Of a DNA stretch of 64,000 nucleotides, positions 49,336 through 60,639 are shown piece by piece. Position numbers and translations under genes: made by a program. Source of the DNA: Apricaphanius iberus (taxonomy: Eukaryota > Chordata > Actinopteri > Cyprinodontiformes > Aphaniidae); the NCBI GenBank assembly GCA_028564705.1, contig JAPXFQ010001339.1:62001-126000 (forward strand), given 5' to 3'. Position 1 is the first letter of the stretch. Each line of letters begins with the position of its first letter. The notes beneath the pieces are model-generated. The model made no database searches, was not told the DNA's origin, and worked only from the letters and a program-made list of their open reading frames with translations.

Positions 49336-51330
49336 TCAATTCAATTCAATTCAATTCAGTTTATTTATATAGCGCCATTTCACAACAGATGTCATCTCAA
49401 GGCACTTTACAAAAAGAGTTATTACAATACAATGTTTAGTGTAGAAATTACAGAACCACAGAAGATTGCGTCGTGGAATTCTCAGCAATCCCTCATACTG
49501 AGCAAGCATGCAGCGACAGTGGGAAGGAAAAACTCCCTTTTAACAGGAAGAAACCTCCGGCAGAACCAGGCTCAGCACAAGCTGTTATCTGCCGCGACCG
49601 TCTGTGGCTTGGAGAATACATAACAGAGACACAGAAAGAGCAATAGAACTGATGCAGAAGTTTGTTGCAGGACGTGGAGAATTTTCCGTCACTGCAATGC
49701 CATCTTAGTCAGGGTCGTCAAGCAGGGCTAATCCGAGTATATATAGAAAACAGGTTAGTGCTTGAATTGACAGCACATCATGCAGTTGGGGAGAAGTAGG
49801 AGAGAAAGTAGGAACAGACCCTAATAATGTCCTCCAACAGCCTAAAGCAGCATAGCTACTAACATTAACCTGTCTCCTAGCTACTAGGAGACCTGGCTAC
49901 CAACACTCTGTCTGAGTCCTCCTGACCCGTGGACGGTGTAGGGCCGGTAACGGCCCCCGTCATGCCGGGGTCTTCTCGGAGTCGGGTTGTTTGAGAATGC
50001 AGCCCAAAGTGGGTGGTAAACTCCATCTAAGGCTAAATACCGGCACGAGACCGATAGTCGACAACTATCTTAAGGAAAAATAGACAGAACTGAGAGGACA
50101 GAGTTGAAGCGAGAAACGTTTAAGAGATAAACGGGTGGGGTCCGCACAGTCTGCCCGGGGGATTCAACCCGGCAGGTAATGGGCGGCCGCACTGTGCGGG
50201 AGGATCCCCTTGAGGGACCTCTCTCCGGTGCTGGCTGGCCCCTGTGGGGCGCATTTCTTCCGCGGCGGTAAGCCGCGACCGGCTCCGGATCTTTACCTGG
50301 CTTACATTAATCTATCTCTACCTAGCTACTCTACCTCTTCCTATCTCTTCCTAACTTTTGACACTCTGCCTGACTACTAACATTAACCTGTCTCTTCCTA
50401 TCTACCTGTCTGACCTGACTCTAACTACCTATAAACATATCTCTAACTGTAAGCTTTGTCAAAGAGGAAAGTTTTTAGCCTAGTTTTAAAGATAGACAAA
50501 TTGTCTGCTTCACGAACCAACCCTGGGAGCCGGTTCCATAGGAGGGGAGCCTGATAGCTGAAAGATCTGCCACCCATTCTACTTTTAGAAATCCTAGGAA
50601 CTACCAGTAAACCTGCAGTCTGAGAGCGAAGGTCTCTGTTAGGAACATATGGAACAATCAGGTCTCTTATGTATGATGGAGCTAGATTATTAAGGGCTTT
50701 ATATGTCAGAAGGAGGATCTTGAATTCTATTCTAGATTTTACTGGGAGCCAGTGAAGAGAAGCTAAAACAGGGGAAATGTGATCTCTTCTTTTAATATTC
50801 ATCAGAATCCTAGCAGCAGCATTTTGAACTAACTGAAGACTTTTAATTGTATTCTGTGGACTACCTGATAATAGACAGTTACAGTAATCCAGCCTTGAAG
50901 TAACAAAGGCATGGACTAGTTTTTCAGCATCACTCCTGGACAGGATGGTTCTAATTTTTGCAATATTCCTAAGGTGAAAAAAGGAAATCCTACAGACTTC
51001 TTTAATGTGAGTTCTAAATGACATATCTTGTCAAAAATGACACCGAGGTTTTTTGCTTTATTACTGGAGGCTAATTTAATGCCGTCAGGTGAAGGGGCTG
51101 ACTAAGTAGTTTCTTTTTCAGAGCTTCTGGTCCAAAGACGACAACTTCTGTTTTATCAGAATTTAGAAGCAAGAAGTTTAGAGTCATCCAAGTTTTTATG
51201 TCTTCCAGACATGCCTGTAGTCTACCTAACTGATTGGATTCATCAGGATTTATGGATAGATATAGCTGTGTATCATCTGCGTAACTATGGAATTTTATCC
51301 CATGCTGCCTAATTATTTCACTAAGTGGTT
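49336..51330 (-). mobile_element. L2-type LINE, 5' truncated, about 2 kb
   Basis: The 3' tip is a run of ttcaattcaa-type units at 49336-49360. The untranslated region reaches to about 50440. The C-terminal ORF2 frame (51024-50443) reads ISFFHLRNIAKI, KLVHAFVTSRLDYCNCLLSG, LVQNAAARIL, GGRSFSYQAPLLWNRLP. The frame before it holds HSYADDTQLYLSINPDESN (YADD near 51275-51283). The 5' end near 51330 falls inside the reverse transcriptase, a normal 5' truncation. This is the cleanest 3' half of the family here. Confidence 0.88.
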
Positions 51331-51389
51331 CATTGAAAAGTAATTTGAAACGTGTGTGCATTGAAAAGGCAACACACCAACTGTGATAA

Positions 51390-51760
51390 ACCAAGTTGAA
51401 ACTTGGAGGAGTCACAGGAAGTTGGCTTGCAGAAAGCAGGTCATGGGTTCAAATCCTGGCCTGTTGTCTTTCTGCATGGAGTTTGGATGTTCTCCCTGTG
51501 CCTGTGGAGATTCCTTCCATGTACTGTGGCTTCTTCCCACAGTCCAAAAACATGATTGTTATGTGGTCTCTACATTGTTGTTAGGTGTGAATGTGTGGAT
51601 GCATGGGTGTTTGTTCTGTCTGTCTCTATACTGCCCTTTGATGGACTGGCGGCCTGTCAAGGGTGGACCCTGCCTCTTGCTCGATGACCACTGGAGATAG
51701 GCACCAGAACACTGCAATGCTTCAAAGATAAGCAGCATAGATAATGGATGGATGGACAGA
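51390..51760 (+). mobile_element. tRNA-derived SINE with GGATGG tail
   Basis: The B-box-like gggttcaaatcctggcc is followed by the body (gtttggatgttctccctgtg, cacagtccaaaaacatg, gatggactggcggcctg) and the 3' end aatggatggatgga. The tail resembles RTE/Rex3-type LINE tails, which suggests a shared retrotransposition machinery (inference). Confidence 0.8.
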
Positions 51761-52479
51761 TTTTTTTTATTATTATAACCCCCACATTTCCAAAAAAGTT
51801 AGGCCTGTATTCGTAATATCGGTACTGGAAACAAAACTGATGTCAGGGAAAAACATGTGTACAAACAAACTAACTTCACAATCAGAACATAAAATGAAAA
51901 TTCAAAGATACATCAAGTGAAATATAAATCCTTAACAAAAACACAATAATATCAATTATCCCTCTTTTACAGGAACTGCTTGGAGCACTTGCTAGAGGAG
52001 AAGGAGAAACATAGGACTTAAAAACAGACCAAAGGCAAGGTCAGAATAGCTTCTGACAACTCCGTGAGACAGCATAAATGTTCATGAAGAGAGATTATTT
52101 ATGAAAGGAGGGCAGAGAGTTATTGTATATGTGTGTGTCTGTGTGAGAGGGAGGGTCTACACATGAGCTAGTACACAGAAACACTATGACTGAAATGACG
52201 TAGGCCTGTGAAAGTGATCCTTAATATTTTTCCCAGATGTAGTTAATTAGGATGACCAACCGTCCACTGTTTCCTCTGACATGTCCAATTTTTATGTGCT
52301 GTCCTGGGATATTTCATAGATTGATAAAAATGTCTGGGTTATGATTGTTTTTAAGGGGACCAATAAGCATACTGAAATTGACTGCTGCCATGCATGCTAT
52401 ATGACCCCTTTTATCTCTTGTGACATCCTCACTGCAGGTGGTTCTGATCTGTTCATAGATGAACAGTATGCAGGCTGCA

Positions 52480-53028
52480 GTGCTCTGTGTTCAGCTTAGA
52501 CTTGCATCCTCGTAATTCACATACTGAAATTCATCCAGATCCTTGAATCTTTTATTTATGTTACGCACTGTTAAAGGTGAAATATCCAAATCTCTTGCGA
52601 TCTTTCTTTGAGGAACATTGTTCTTAAACATTTCATTAAATTTCTTGCACATTTGTTAGCTAAATGGCAATCCTCAGCTTATCTTTGCTCCAAAAGGAAT
52701 AGACCTGTCTTGTATGCTGCTTTTGTATCAAACCATAATTACAATCACCTGTTTACATAACCAGTTTGAAATTACTTCATTATTTAAACGATTTACTTGA
52801 TTACTAGTTCTAAATTGCTCCTGTCCTAACCTTTTTAGAAATGTGTTGTAGGTCTAAATGACAGGAAAATATGTATATTTACAATTAAATGAAGTTGACC
52901 AGACAAAACATGAAACATTTTCTGTTCATATTGTCTGTAATGAAATACAAGTCAAAATTTTGAAATCACTACTTTCTTTTTCTTTTTTTTTTCATACTTT
53001 CCCAACTTTTACTGATTTGGGGTTGTAG
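52480..53028. mobile_element. Non-autonomous repeat ending in GATTTGGGGTTGTAG
   Basis: The right end gatttggggttgtag and the adjoining text (gaagttgaccagacaaaaca, acaagtcaaaattttg, ctcctgtcctaacc) match a common teleost short repeat as I remember it. The left end is uncertain and the superfamily was not decided. Confidence 0.45.
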
Positions 53029-53057
53029 TCATCTTGAAGGTTTTAAGTTAGATTGCA

Positions 53058-53200
53058 GATTCCTCTTTTCATATTTTGATGTGCCCCTGGTCAAGGCACT
53101 ATACCCCAAGTTGTCTACCACTCGATATATCGTGTATGAATGTGCGTGCATTTATGAACTTGAATGGTTGAATGTGGCTTCAGTATACATTCCTTTTTCT
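53058..53200 (+). mobile_element. SINE body fragment
   Basis: gatgtgcccctggtcaaggc, actataccccaagttg and gaatgtggcttcagtatac match the middle of the SINE at 4514-4744 in reverse orientation. The tRNA-like head is missing. Confidence 0.55.
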
Positions 53201-53209
53201 GGTTAGCAT

Positions 53210-55340
53210 AACTAAAAAAGTTCCCCTCACAGCACCTCACCTATAAGATAAGTCAATTTACCTAAAACATACTAATGAAACCATCAAAGTCTGGCTGAGA
53301 ATTCAGTAAAGAAGTCAAATAATGAGTCAACTGAACCTTAATGTCCTTAAGATGCTATCGGATGATTCGCAAATCCTATACAGAGAAGAAGCCCTTCAAA
53401 CCTTTTTTCAGGTGAAGGTGGGGAAGAGAAAAAAAAAAGACAACAGGAGCAGATTTGAATTTGCAATATTTCAGTTACGTCTTGTGCTTTTCTAACTACC
53501 TACCTAAATACCTAAGCCCGGTTACACAATTTCTGATTAGGTAACAGGTATAATTTACTGTGTTGTTATTGTTGCAATGATGTTAAAACAGATGCTTCCA
53601 TCCAACAGTACAGTGTAAATGTAACGATTTACTCATATTTACTATTATATGCTGTAGCATTAATAAAACATTATGTACTGCAGTTCTTGTAAAAAACAAC
53701 AAACAACAACTTGATTTCATTTAACTGTTTTTTTACATCAGAATTGTAAAGAAAGAGAGGGAAAAGGGCTTTTGCTACACTTGTGATAAAACAAATAAAG
53801 TTTCAAGGTTATGAGAAATTGTTGGAGTTACGTGAAACAGAGGCTCGTTTCATTCTGTTAACTGTGGAACAGAAGGTTGCTCTCAGTAGCGTATCTCAAA
53901 GTTAATTTGTTAATGAATGTATGCTTGCATGTGGTTCTTTGCAAATGGGCCTTCAAACGGAAGCATTTTAATTAAGATTACAAGAAAATTAATGTAAAAT
54001 GTTATCTGTTTTGAAAACCAAGAGTGATTCAAATGTTAGAAGAGCCAGTAGTTTACAAAATGTTTCATGTTAAAGTGATAATTAATAAAACTCTGTGGCG
54101 AATCCAAATTCGTTTTTCTTGAAAATGATTTTAGTCAGAAAAAAACTGGGGGGCTCCTGTCTAGCATTCAACCTAAGGACCATTTTTCATGGTTTCAGTT
54201 TTTTTAAACTGTAAAGTGAGGACCGTTTAATACAAAGTTATGCCAGTTTGCCAAGTCCTCACTTTCAGATGTTACTCAGCTCTACTGGTTGGTTTCAGAG
54301 GTACGGTTTGAATTAAGTTTTAGTTACTGTAAGGAATAGATCAATAATAGTCAGGGTTGGGAAAAATATATGGGATAGGCATATTACAATGACTAATAGC
54401 TAATAACAACAAATAATTATTCCGTGATGCATACAATCTGACTTTGATCAATATTAAATGAACCACATAAAATAGCACAAACGTACACACTACAAGTATA
54501 ATTTTATACAAATGTAATTGAAGAAGGAAACTTTTTTTATAGATAAAATTAAAAATAAAGGATCACTTACCAGTTTTGCTCATTTCTTGAACAAAAAAAT
54601 GCATTTCTTTCATCTGGACAAACCTTTCAATAACTGTATAATCTTTCAAATAATCACCTTCAAATCTATAATAATCTTTCAAAGTCCTTGAAAGATGTTC
54701 AAATCCACTGGCTGATGAGGACTCAAATGTTTAATCTCTCATTTTAAAGAGGCAATGTGCTAAATTTAGATTTCATTACAAAATATACTTCTTAACTTTT
54801 TTTGTGTTAGCTAGGAAGGATAACGTACATTAGATGGCTGCACACTTCTGACAGAATGTAAACACGATGAGTGCTACTCCAATGTTTTAATAGGAGGTAT
54901 ACTGCACAACCAACTTTCACACTTGGCAAACTGGGGCACATAACTTCCTGCTGTGGTTGTATTGCGGGATCTCTTCTTTTTCTTCTTGTAATAAAGTTCA
55001 GACAGGCTGCACACCAGATGCTGCATTGCTGGCCCTAATAGAGGGTCTCTACATATTGTTTTACCTTGTATTCTTTGTCTTTCAATCAGATTGTGATGGT
55101 ACTTAGCCCTGCTTTTATTGTTAAAGTCGTTTTGGAATAAATTGCTACTGTATGGTGGTATATTTTTATTTGTTTTTTATCATACTTAGACAAGAAAAAA
55201 ACAATAAACTCTACATAGCACATTATACAAATCAATAGACTAGAGTTATTATACGAGGCAAAAAGTTGATGCAAGCAAAAACATGTTCACAGTCCAACAT
55301 GGGTTGACAAGAAGCGCTTGAACATATTTGGGGGTTATTA
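53210..55340. other. AT-rich 3' flank of PENK
   Basis: No coding frame or identifiable repeat. The 3' untranslated region of PENK must begin below 55350, but no polyadenylation site could be chosen with confidence. Confidence 0.35.
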
Positions 55341-55349
55341 CATTGGCTC

Positions 55350-55946
55350 TTAATCCATGAAGCCCCCATACCTCTTATGTAACCCACTTCCATTTTCCCA
55401 AGATGTTTTCAGAGTTCCACTGTCCTTGCTGTTGTCCACGAGCCATTCCGGCCTTCCCACCCGCCTCATAAACCCTCCATAACGCTTCCTAAGACCATGA
55501 TCTAACACTCCCTCAAGGAGACTGCCTTTTACCATATCCACCTCGCCATGATCGTCAAAGCCTCCATATCTCTTTACTGCTTCTTTTTCAACACTACCTT
55601 CTTCCATGCCTTGGTCTTTTGTAGCACTAATAATCTTTAAGATTCCCAGTCGAAGGTTTTCTTCCTCATGTTGGTTTTCCAGGTTATTCAGTGCCCTCTG
55701 GGCAGAAGATGAACGACGAGACATGAAACCTCCATAACGTTTCATGAAGCCACCATACTTTTTAGCAATTTGGTGGTTAGATGAACTTACAGCCTCCTCA
55801 CCTATCACTGCATCCACAGCTTCCTGGTTTGGCTGTTGAAGGGGGTCGACATCCACAGAAACATTGTCATCAGTCTCAAATAAAAAGTCCTGGCACATTC
55901 GAAGTCTCTGGCTATTCATCACACCCTTGCACTCAAGTGAGCAGGT
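55350..55946 (-). CDS. penk: Proenkephalin terminal coding exon (198 codons plus stop)
   Basis: Proenkephalin is a secreted precursor cut at dibasic sites into opioid peptides. The exon starts right after a ttttttcttctag acceptor with TCSLECKGVM and RLRMCQDFL. This supplies three cysteines of the conserved N-terminal six-cysteine domain. Enkephalin cores: KK-YGGFM-KR at 55743-55757; KR-YGGFM-SRR at 55722-55736; a decayed KR-YGGF-DDHG at 55557-55568; KR-YGGFM-RRVGRPEW at 55481 down to about 55443; and a final KR-YGGFMD before the stop at 55356-55370. RRVGRPEW after YGGFM is specific to proenkephalin (adrenorphin site), so POMC, PDYN and PNOC are excluded. No Leu-enkephalin and no YGGFMRF end are present. 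The signal-peptide exon should lie at higher coordinates but was not found. Which teleost paralogue this is remains open. Confidence 0.93.
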   Translation of the reverse strand, partial: TCSLECKGVMNSQRLRMCQDFLFETDDNVSVDVDPLQQPNQEAVDAVIGEEAVSSSNHQIAKKYGGFMKRYGGFMSRRSSSAQRALNNLENQHEEENLRLGILKIISATKDQGMEEGSVEKEAVKRYGGFDDHGEVDMVKGSLLEGVLDHGLRKRYGGFMRRVGRPEWLVDNSKDSGTLKTSWENGSGLHKRYGGFMD

Positions 55947-56137
55947 CTAGAAGAAAAAACAAAACAAAACATGCCTTTATGACTTTTACCATCAGCTTCA
56001 CACTTCTTTCTGCATCTATACTCTTTCTAATAGCATTACAGTTTTCCATTTTGATGAAGGTTAAGCTTGACATAAACAGCAGGGGAAGCCTCATTCAAAT
56101 AATTGATTTTTGATTATGCTACATCAGAATTTGAGGG

Positions 56138-56390
56138 TTGCATCATGGGGAAGTTAGCACAGTTGATTTGAACCTAAAAAGACCAGGGTTTTTATCCTGG
56201 CCAGGACCATTTCACATGGAGTTAGGATGTTCTCCCTTGGTATGTTTAGTTTCTCGTTGGGTCCTTCATCTTCTTCTTAGTCTAAAAACATGCATGTTCT
56301 TTTCACTGTTCGTACTAAATTGACTTTAGTCTGTGCATTGTTGATTGTCCTGTTTGTCTCTGTGATGCCTGTTCCTCTGCAAGGATAATG
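56138..56390 (+). mobile_element. Diverged tRNA-derived SINE
   Basis: Same order as 51390-51760: ggtttttatcctggcc, ggagttaggatgttctccct, cttagtctaaaaacatgc. The tail is lost. Confidence 0.55.
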
Positions 56391-56956
56391 CAAATGTGGA
56401 AAAATGGAGAACATCATAGTTAAGCTATGTACAAGGGCGTCAGTTTGTTTTTAAAATTGCTGGGGACAATAATCATAAACTTCAGTGTGGTTTGCAAATT
56501 ACTGGGGATAATTATTAACTATTCATAGCCTTTAAGTATACACCTATTTAAGGTTTCATTACAATAAGGCATTGAGTGTATAAATGTGTGGAAAATCACA
56601 TCTTTATTCAGTAAATAACAGTTGAAAGCCAGAGGATTACTTTTCACAAGGAACAATGTTGGCAAATATGTACTTTCCCCAGAGGAAAATATGCAGCAAT
56701 AAAACGCTGTTCCTTTGCAACCCATGACATTTAGATTATGTATTTGTTTTTCATCTTGAGACGGTACCCACTACATTGCAGGATTCCGTGCTGAGCGTAT
56801 TTGGAGAGGACTAGGAGTCTTTAAAAATCTTGACAGCAGCATCTCCGCAGAAAGAAAACCAGACTGCATAAGGAAGTTTAAATTGTGGTCCATTCAGGTA
56901 CTGAGGCTATGTGGAAATTGTGTTGGGAGCACAATGGGCTATTAGATCGGTTCTGT

Positions 56957-57060
56957 TAAAGAATTTCCAAATCCACTGTGGGCACAAACACGTCGATCAT
57001 AGGTAGTTCTGTGGACATGTCCCCGCCGTCCCCGGTTAAGATGACACCTATGGCTATGTT
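56957..57060 (-). pseudogene. Orphan C-terminal coding remnant
   Basis: On the minus strand, 34 codons run open to a stop at 56957-56959. They contain GVILTGDGGDMSTELP and end VPTVDLEIL. The composition is protein-like. The frame is cut at 57060 exactly where an L2 3' tip begins, so an insertion may have split it. I do not recognise the family. Confidence 0.3.
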
Positions 57061-57240
57061 CAATTCAATCCACTTTTATTTATATAGTTCCAATTCAAAA
57101 CAATGCCATCTCAAGGCACTTTACAACAAAAGTTATTTCAATACAATTATACAAAACATTCCAATCAGTTAAAAGTTTTCTATGTAAGGAATCCCAGTAG
57201 ATTGCGATGAGTCATCGATGTGAGGTTATGTATAGACTGA
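57061..57240 (-). mobile_element. L2-type LINE 3' tip
   Basis: It starts caattcaatccacttttatt and continues catctcaaggcactttacaa and gattgcgatgagtcatcg, like 3737-3870. Only about 180 bases remain. Confidence 0.78.
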
Positions 57241-57249
57241 AATTATTTA

Positions 57250-58680
57250 CATACAGTAAGTACACACACTGGATACTAACTTATTCTAACTAGACTTATT
57301 CCCGTCCCCATTTGACTGATTTTACCCAAGCTAGCATCGTGATTTTTCAGGTATTCTTTCCATTTCAAGATTGTTTCAAAAGAAAAGAAAAAACAGTATT
57401 CATGTTTGCTCTATTGTTTTTTGTGTGTGTGTCCTGTCTTTACATTTATGCCCTGGATAACACGGTAGGATTTAAAAGATGTAAAGAGTTATAGACTGCA
57501 CACACAGTGATAGAATCACGGATATTCTTGTTTTGGTTCCACTGTGTATGTTTTGCAGCCACACGACAATGATGAGACACCACACGCAAACAATTTTACT
57601 CAAAAACATTTCAGTTCAGTTCAGACTATCATGTTTGGTAGTTGAATAAGGACCCAAATGCAGCATAATTAGACAATGAGTAGTGATGTTACTATGTGTG
57701 CCGAGGCTTTGAAGCGTGTGTCCAGCAGTGAAGGGGGCATTTCCACAGAGTTTGTATCGAGGCCTGCTTCATTTAGGGGAGGAGCCAAAAACTATGACGC
57801 CTGAAGCCCCGCTGCCTAGCTATACCACATAACTGCTTTGGGAAGTGGTTCAGATTGTGCTGTGAGGTTTGACAGCAATATAAACTCCTAAGGCTCTATT
57901 CAAAATGCAGGTTTGTGTGTAGGAGAGTTGCTGTCACTTTGGAGTTTGGACAGAGTTTTTTATAGTTTGGATAGGAGAGTTTGGTTAGCCTTTATATAGT
58001 TTGTAGATAGTTTTAAGAGTACAGAGACAGATAGTTTGGAGATTTAGGACATTGGTGAGAGAGACAAAGGAGTTAGCTAGGAAGAGTTGGATTCCCTCTG
58101 TGTGGGAACATTTTAACATGATAACTCCTAATTAGGTAATCTCAATCTAACACTATGTCAGGCAATTTAGATTTACTTATCAATAACTGTATTTTTTACC
58201 ATTTCTTATTTTATGTAAAGATGAAGTGATTATTGTGCTCTAAAAACTCACCTCATCCATGCTAAGTTATTACCAAGCTTTGCATGAGAATAAGGAGCCA
58301 AATATTAGTAGGCTGGAAATGGAAAACCTCCAGAAATACTGAGAAAAGCAAACATTACTATACCCCAATTCTCACACTACTGTTTTTGTGCACAAAGCCA
58401 TCTTATTTGCTTTATGGAAAGGTGTTTTTAAAAGGCTGGTGAGATGGTGTCGAAATTGCTTAAAACCTAAAACTGTTGAGAAACTATTTCTGAATAAAAA
58501 TGAATAAAGTATCCCGTTTTGTACATCAATGCCTTCGTTATATAACCGTATTCAGTGCCCTCTTCCTAGTTCCGCAAGCAGTTTCACTTTCCTCCACCTG
58601 CTTAAGCCTTTTGCCTAAAGTGATAGGAAAAATATTATTACACAACCTGCCCTAACATATGATACTACAATTTTGGAATA
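57250..58680. other. Unassigned sequence, hAT-like fragment at 57675-57860
   Basis: 57675-57860 (gtgatgttactatgtgtgcc, ttgaagcgtgtgtccagcag, gtatcgaggcctgcttc) resembles a hAT terminus. The rest is AT-rich and unclassified. No signal-peptide exon of PENK could be confirmed. Confidence 0.3.
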
Positions 58681-58682
58681 AT

Positions 58683-58830
58683 TAACTATCCATCCATCCA
58701 TCCATCCATCCATTTTCTTAACTGCTTAATCCTTAATGGGTCGCGGGGGGGCTGGTGCCTATCTCCAGCTGTCCACGGGCGAGAGGCGGGGTCCACCCTG
58801 GACAGCTCGCCAGTCCATCACAGAAATAAT
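58683..58830 (-). mobile_element. SINE/RTE 3'-end fragment
   Basis: ccatccatccatccatccat followed by cttaactgcttaatcc, gtgcctatctccagctgtcc and cgccagtccatcac is the reverse complement of the 3' half of the SINE at 51390-51760. Confidence 0.8.
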
Positions 58831-59268
58831 TTACTAATATACAATACAATTCTTTTATTATTATTATTCACATTTGTAATATTTTATGTAGAGAAATTAT
58901 GTTTTTGGAACCCACAGTCATACTTAAGAGCCATAGCAGACTTACACTGGTCAGTGCACGCGGGCAGCAAAATGCTCAGACAGATGAAAGTTGATGCTTT
59001 AAAATTAAAACCCAGCTGCTTGCACACTTTGTAGTCCATGTCCGTGCGCCAGCGCATCATGTCAGTTTGTCAGCGGGTGGATTTCTTTGTTGTTTTATCT
59101 GTTATTTCTGCACTTTCCCTCCCTCTGCTCCCCTCTTCCTGACTCAGAATGTATATGTAGTACCCGGGTTTGGCTAGCATTAACTAACATAACAAAGTTA
59201 AGAGAAAATATTTAACTGATTACCTTACACCCCAATATCTTCCGAAATCTGCAATAGCTACCGCCGGC

Positions 59269-59450
59269 ATCTCCTCCTGTCCTGTCTCTCCTACCCTGCA
59301 GCTACTGCTGCCGGACATCTCGTCCTCAGTTTCCCCCGCCCTGAGCAGCTACTGCCAGGCATCTCGTCCTCAGTCTCCCCTGATCTGAGCAGCTACCGCT
59401 GGGCATCTCGTCCTCAGTCTCCCCCGCATCGAGTAGCTCCAGCCAGAATC
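59269..59450. repeat. Four-copy tandem repeat of about 45 bp
   Basis: Units share catctcgtcctcagtctccc and gagcagctac-type sequence, each slightly diverged. The first unit is the most different. Confidence 0.75.
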
Positions 59451-59739
59451 TTGTCACTGATTGATTGCTGCCCAGCGTTTGCTGCTCAAAAGTTCAATTT
59501 TCCCAACTTCATGCAGCAGCTGCGTTAATGCGCTGATGACCGATGTGCCAATGTGCACGTTTTGCTGTGTGCCAGCTTGCCGCAGCTTCACGCCCACAAA
59601 CTTCATAGGTACCATAGACTTTGCATGTAATCTAGCTGCCCTGCTGTCTGAATGCACTGGACGGTATGAACACACCTTTACAACTTGAATGCATCACACA
59701 TTAAGTGGCTAAGAGCTAAAGCTGCCTGTGATTATCACT

Positions 59740-60600
59740 AGACTAGAGGTGGAGGACCTGAGTGATCTGGATGGTTTGTAGCATGATAGCGGATCTCTAA
59801 TGTACTCTGTGCTAACCCATTAAATGATTTATAGACTAATAAAATCACTTTGAAGTCTATTCTCTGAGCTACAGGGAACCAGTGTAAGGACCTTAGAACT
59901 GAAGTGATGTGTTCTACTTTCTTGGTTTTAGTGAGGGCACGAGCAGCAGCGTTCCGGATCAGCTACAGGTGTCTGATTGATTTTTTTAGGCAGACATGTG
60001 AAGATACTGTTACAGTAATCAAGGCGGCTAGAGATCCATGGATGAGTTTTTCAAGGTTTCCTTGTGTCATCAGTCCTTTAAATGTTCCTCAGGTGATAGA
60101 AAGCTGACCTTGTTATTACTTTTATGTGACCCTGGAGGTTCAGGTCTGAGTCCATTATTACACCTAGATTTCTGGCCTGGTCAGTAGTTTCGCGTTGGAC
60201 CAACTGAAGTTGTGTAGTGATATTTAATCAATCTTTTTTTCTGGTCCAAAAATAAGTAAGTTTTGTTTTTGTTTAGTTGGAGGGAATTATGGGACAGCCA
60301 GCTGTTAATTTTCTCAATGCATTTATTGAGGGTTTGGAAGGATTCAACATCACCTGGTGAAATTGAATTATAAGGTTGAGTGTTGTCAGTATAGTTGTGG
60401 TAGTTCATATTATTTGTTTTTATAATCTGCCCTAATGGGAGCATGTAGGAAGAAGTTCCTGTTCTTAAGGTAGGATTTGAACCAGTCGAGGGCCGTACCA
60501 AAGAGTCCGAACCAGCTCTCTAGACGTTCCAGTAATATATCATGATCAACGGTGTCAAATGCCACACTGAGGTCTAATGGTACCAGTACTGTGGTTTTAC
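59740..60600 (-). mobile_element. L2-type LINE relic, YADD degraded
   Basis: The minus strand reads, from 60600 down: endings of [18 protein letters not shown] sequence (60540-60580), [59 protein letters not shown], then the C-terminal region. The catalytic YADD reads YTDN here. It is the same subfamily as 19620-20510. Confidence 0.75.
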
Positions 60601-60639
60601 CACAGTCAGTATTTGTACGGAGGGATTGTGATTGCCTGT

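Noticed and set aside
58946..59060. Minus-strand 38-codon frame with a hydrophobic stretch and a CTDQC motif ending at GTAAGT, considered as the PENK signal-peptide exon
   Set aside because: Splicing it to the PENK exon at 55946 is out of frame and gives a stop within five codons. The third conserved cysteine is also absent. It would need an additional middle exon that I cannot see.
59454..59675. 73-codon minus-strand frame, protein-like in composition
   Set aside because: No recognisable domain or splice borders, and surrounded by repeats. It may be a transposon remnant but cannot be named.
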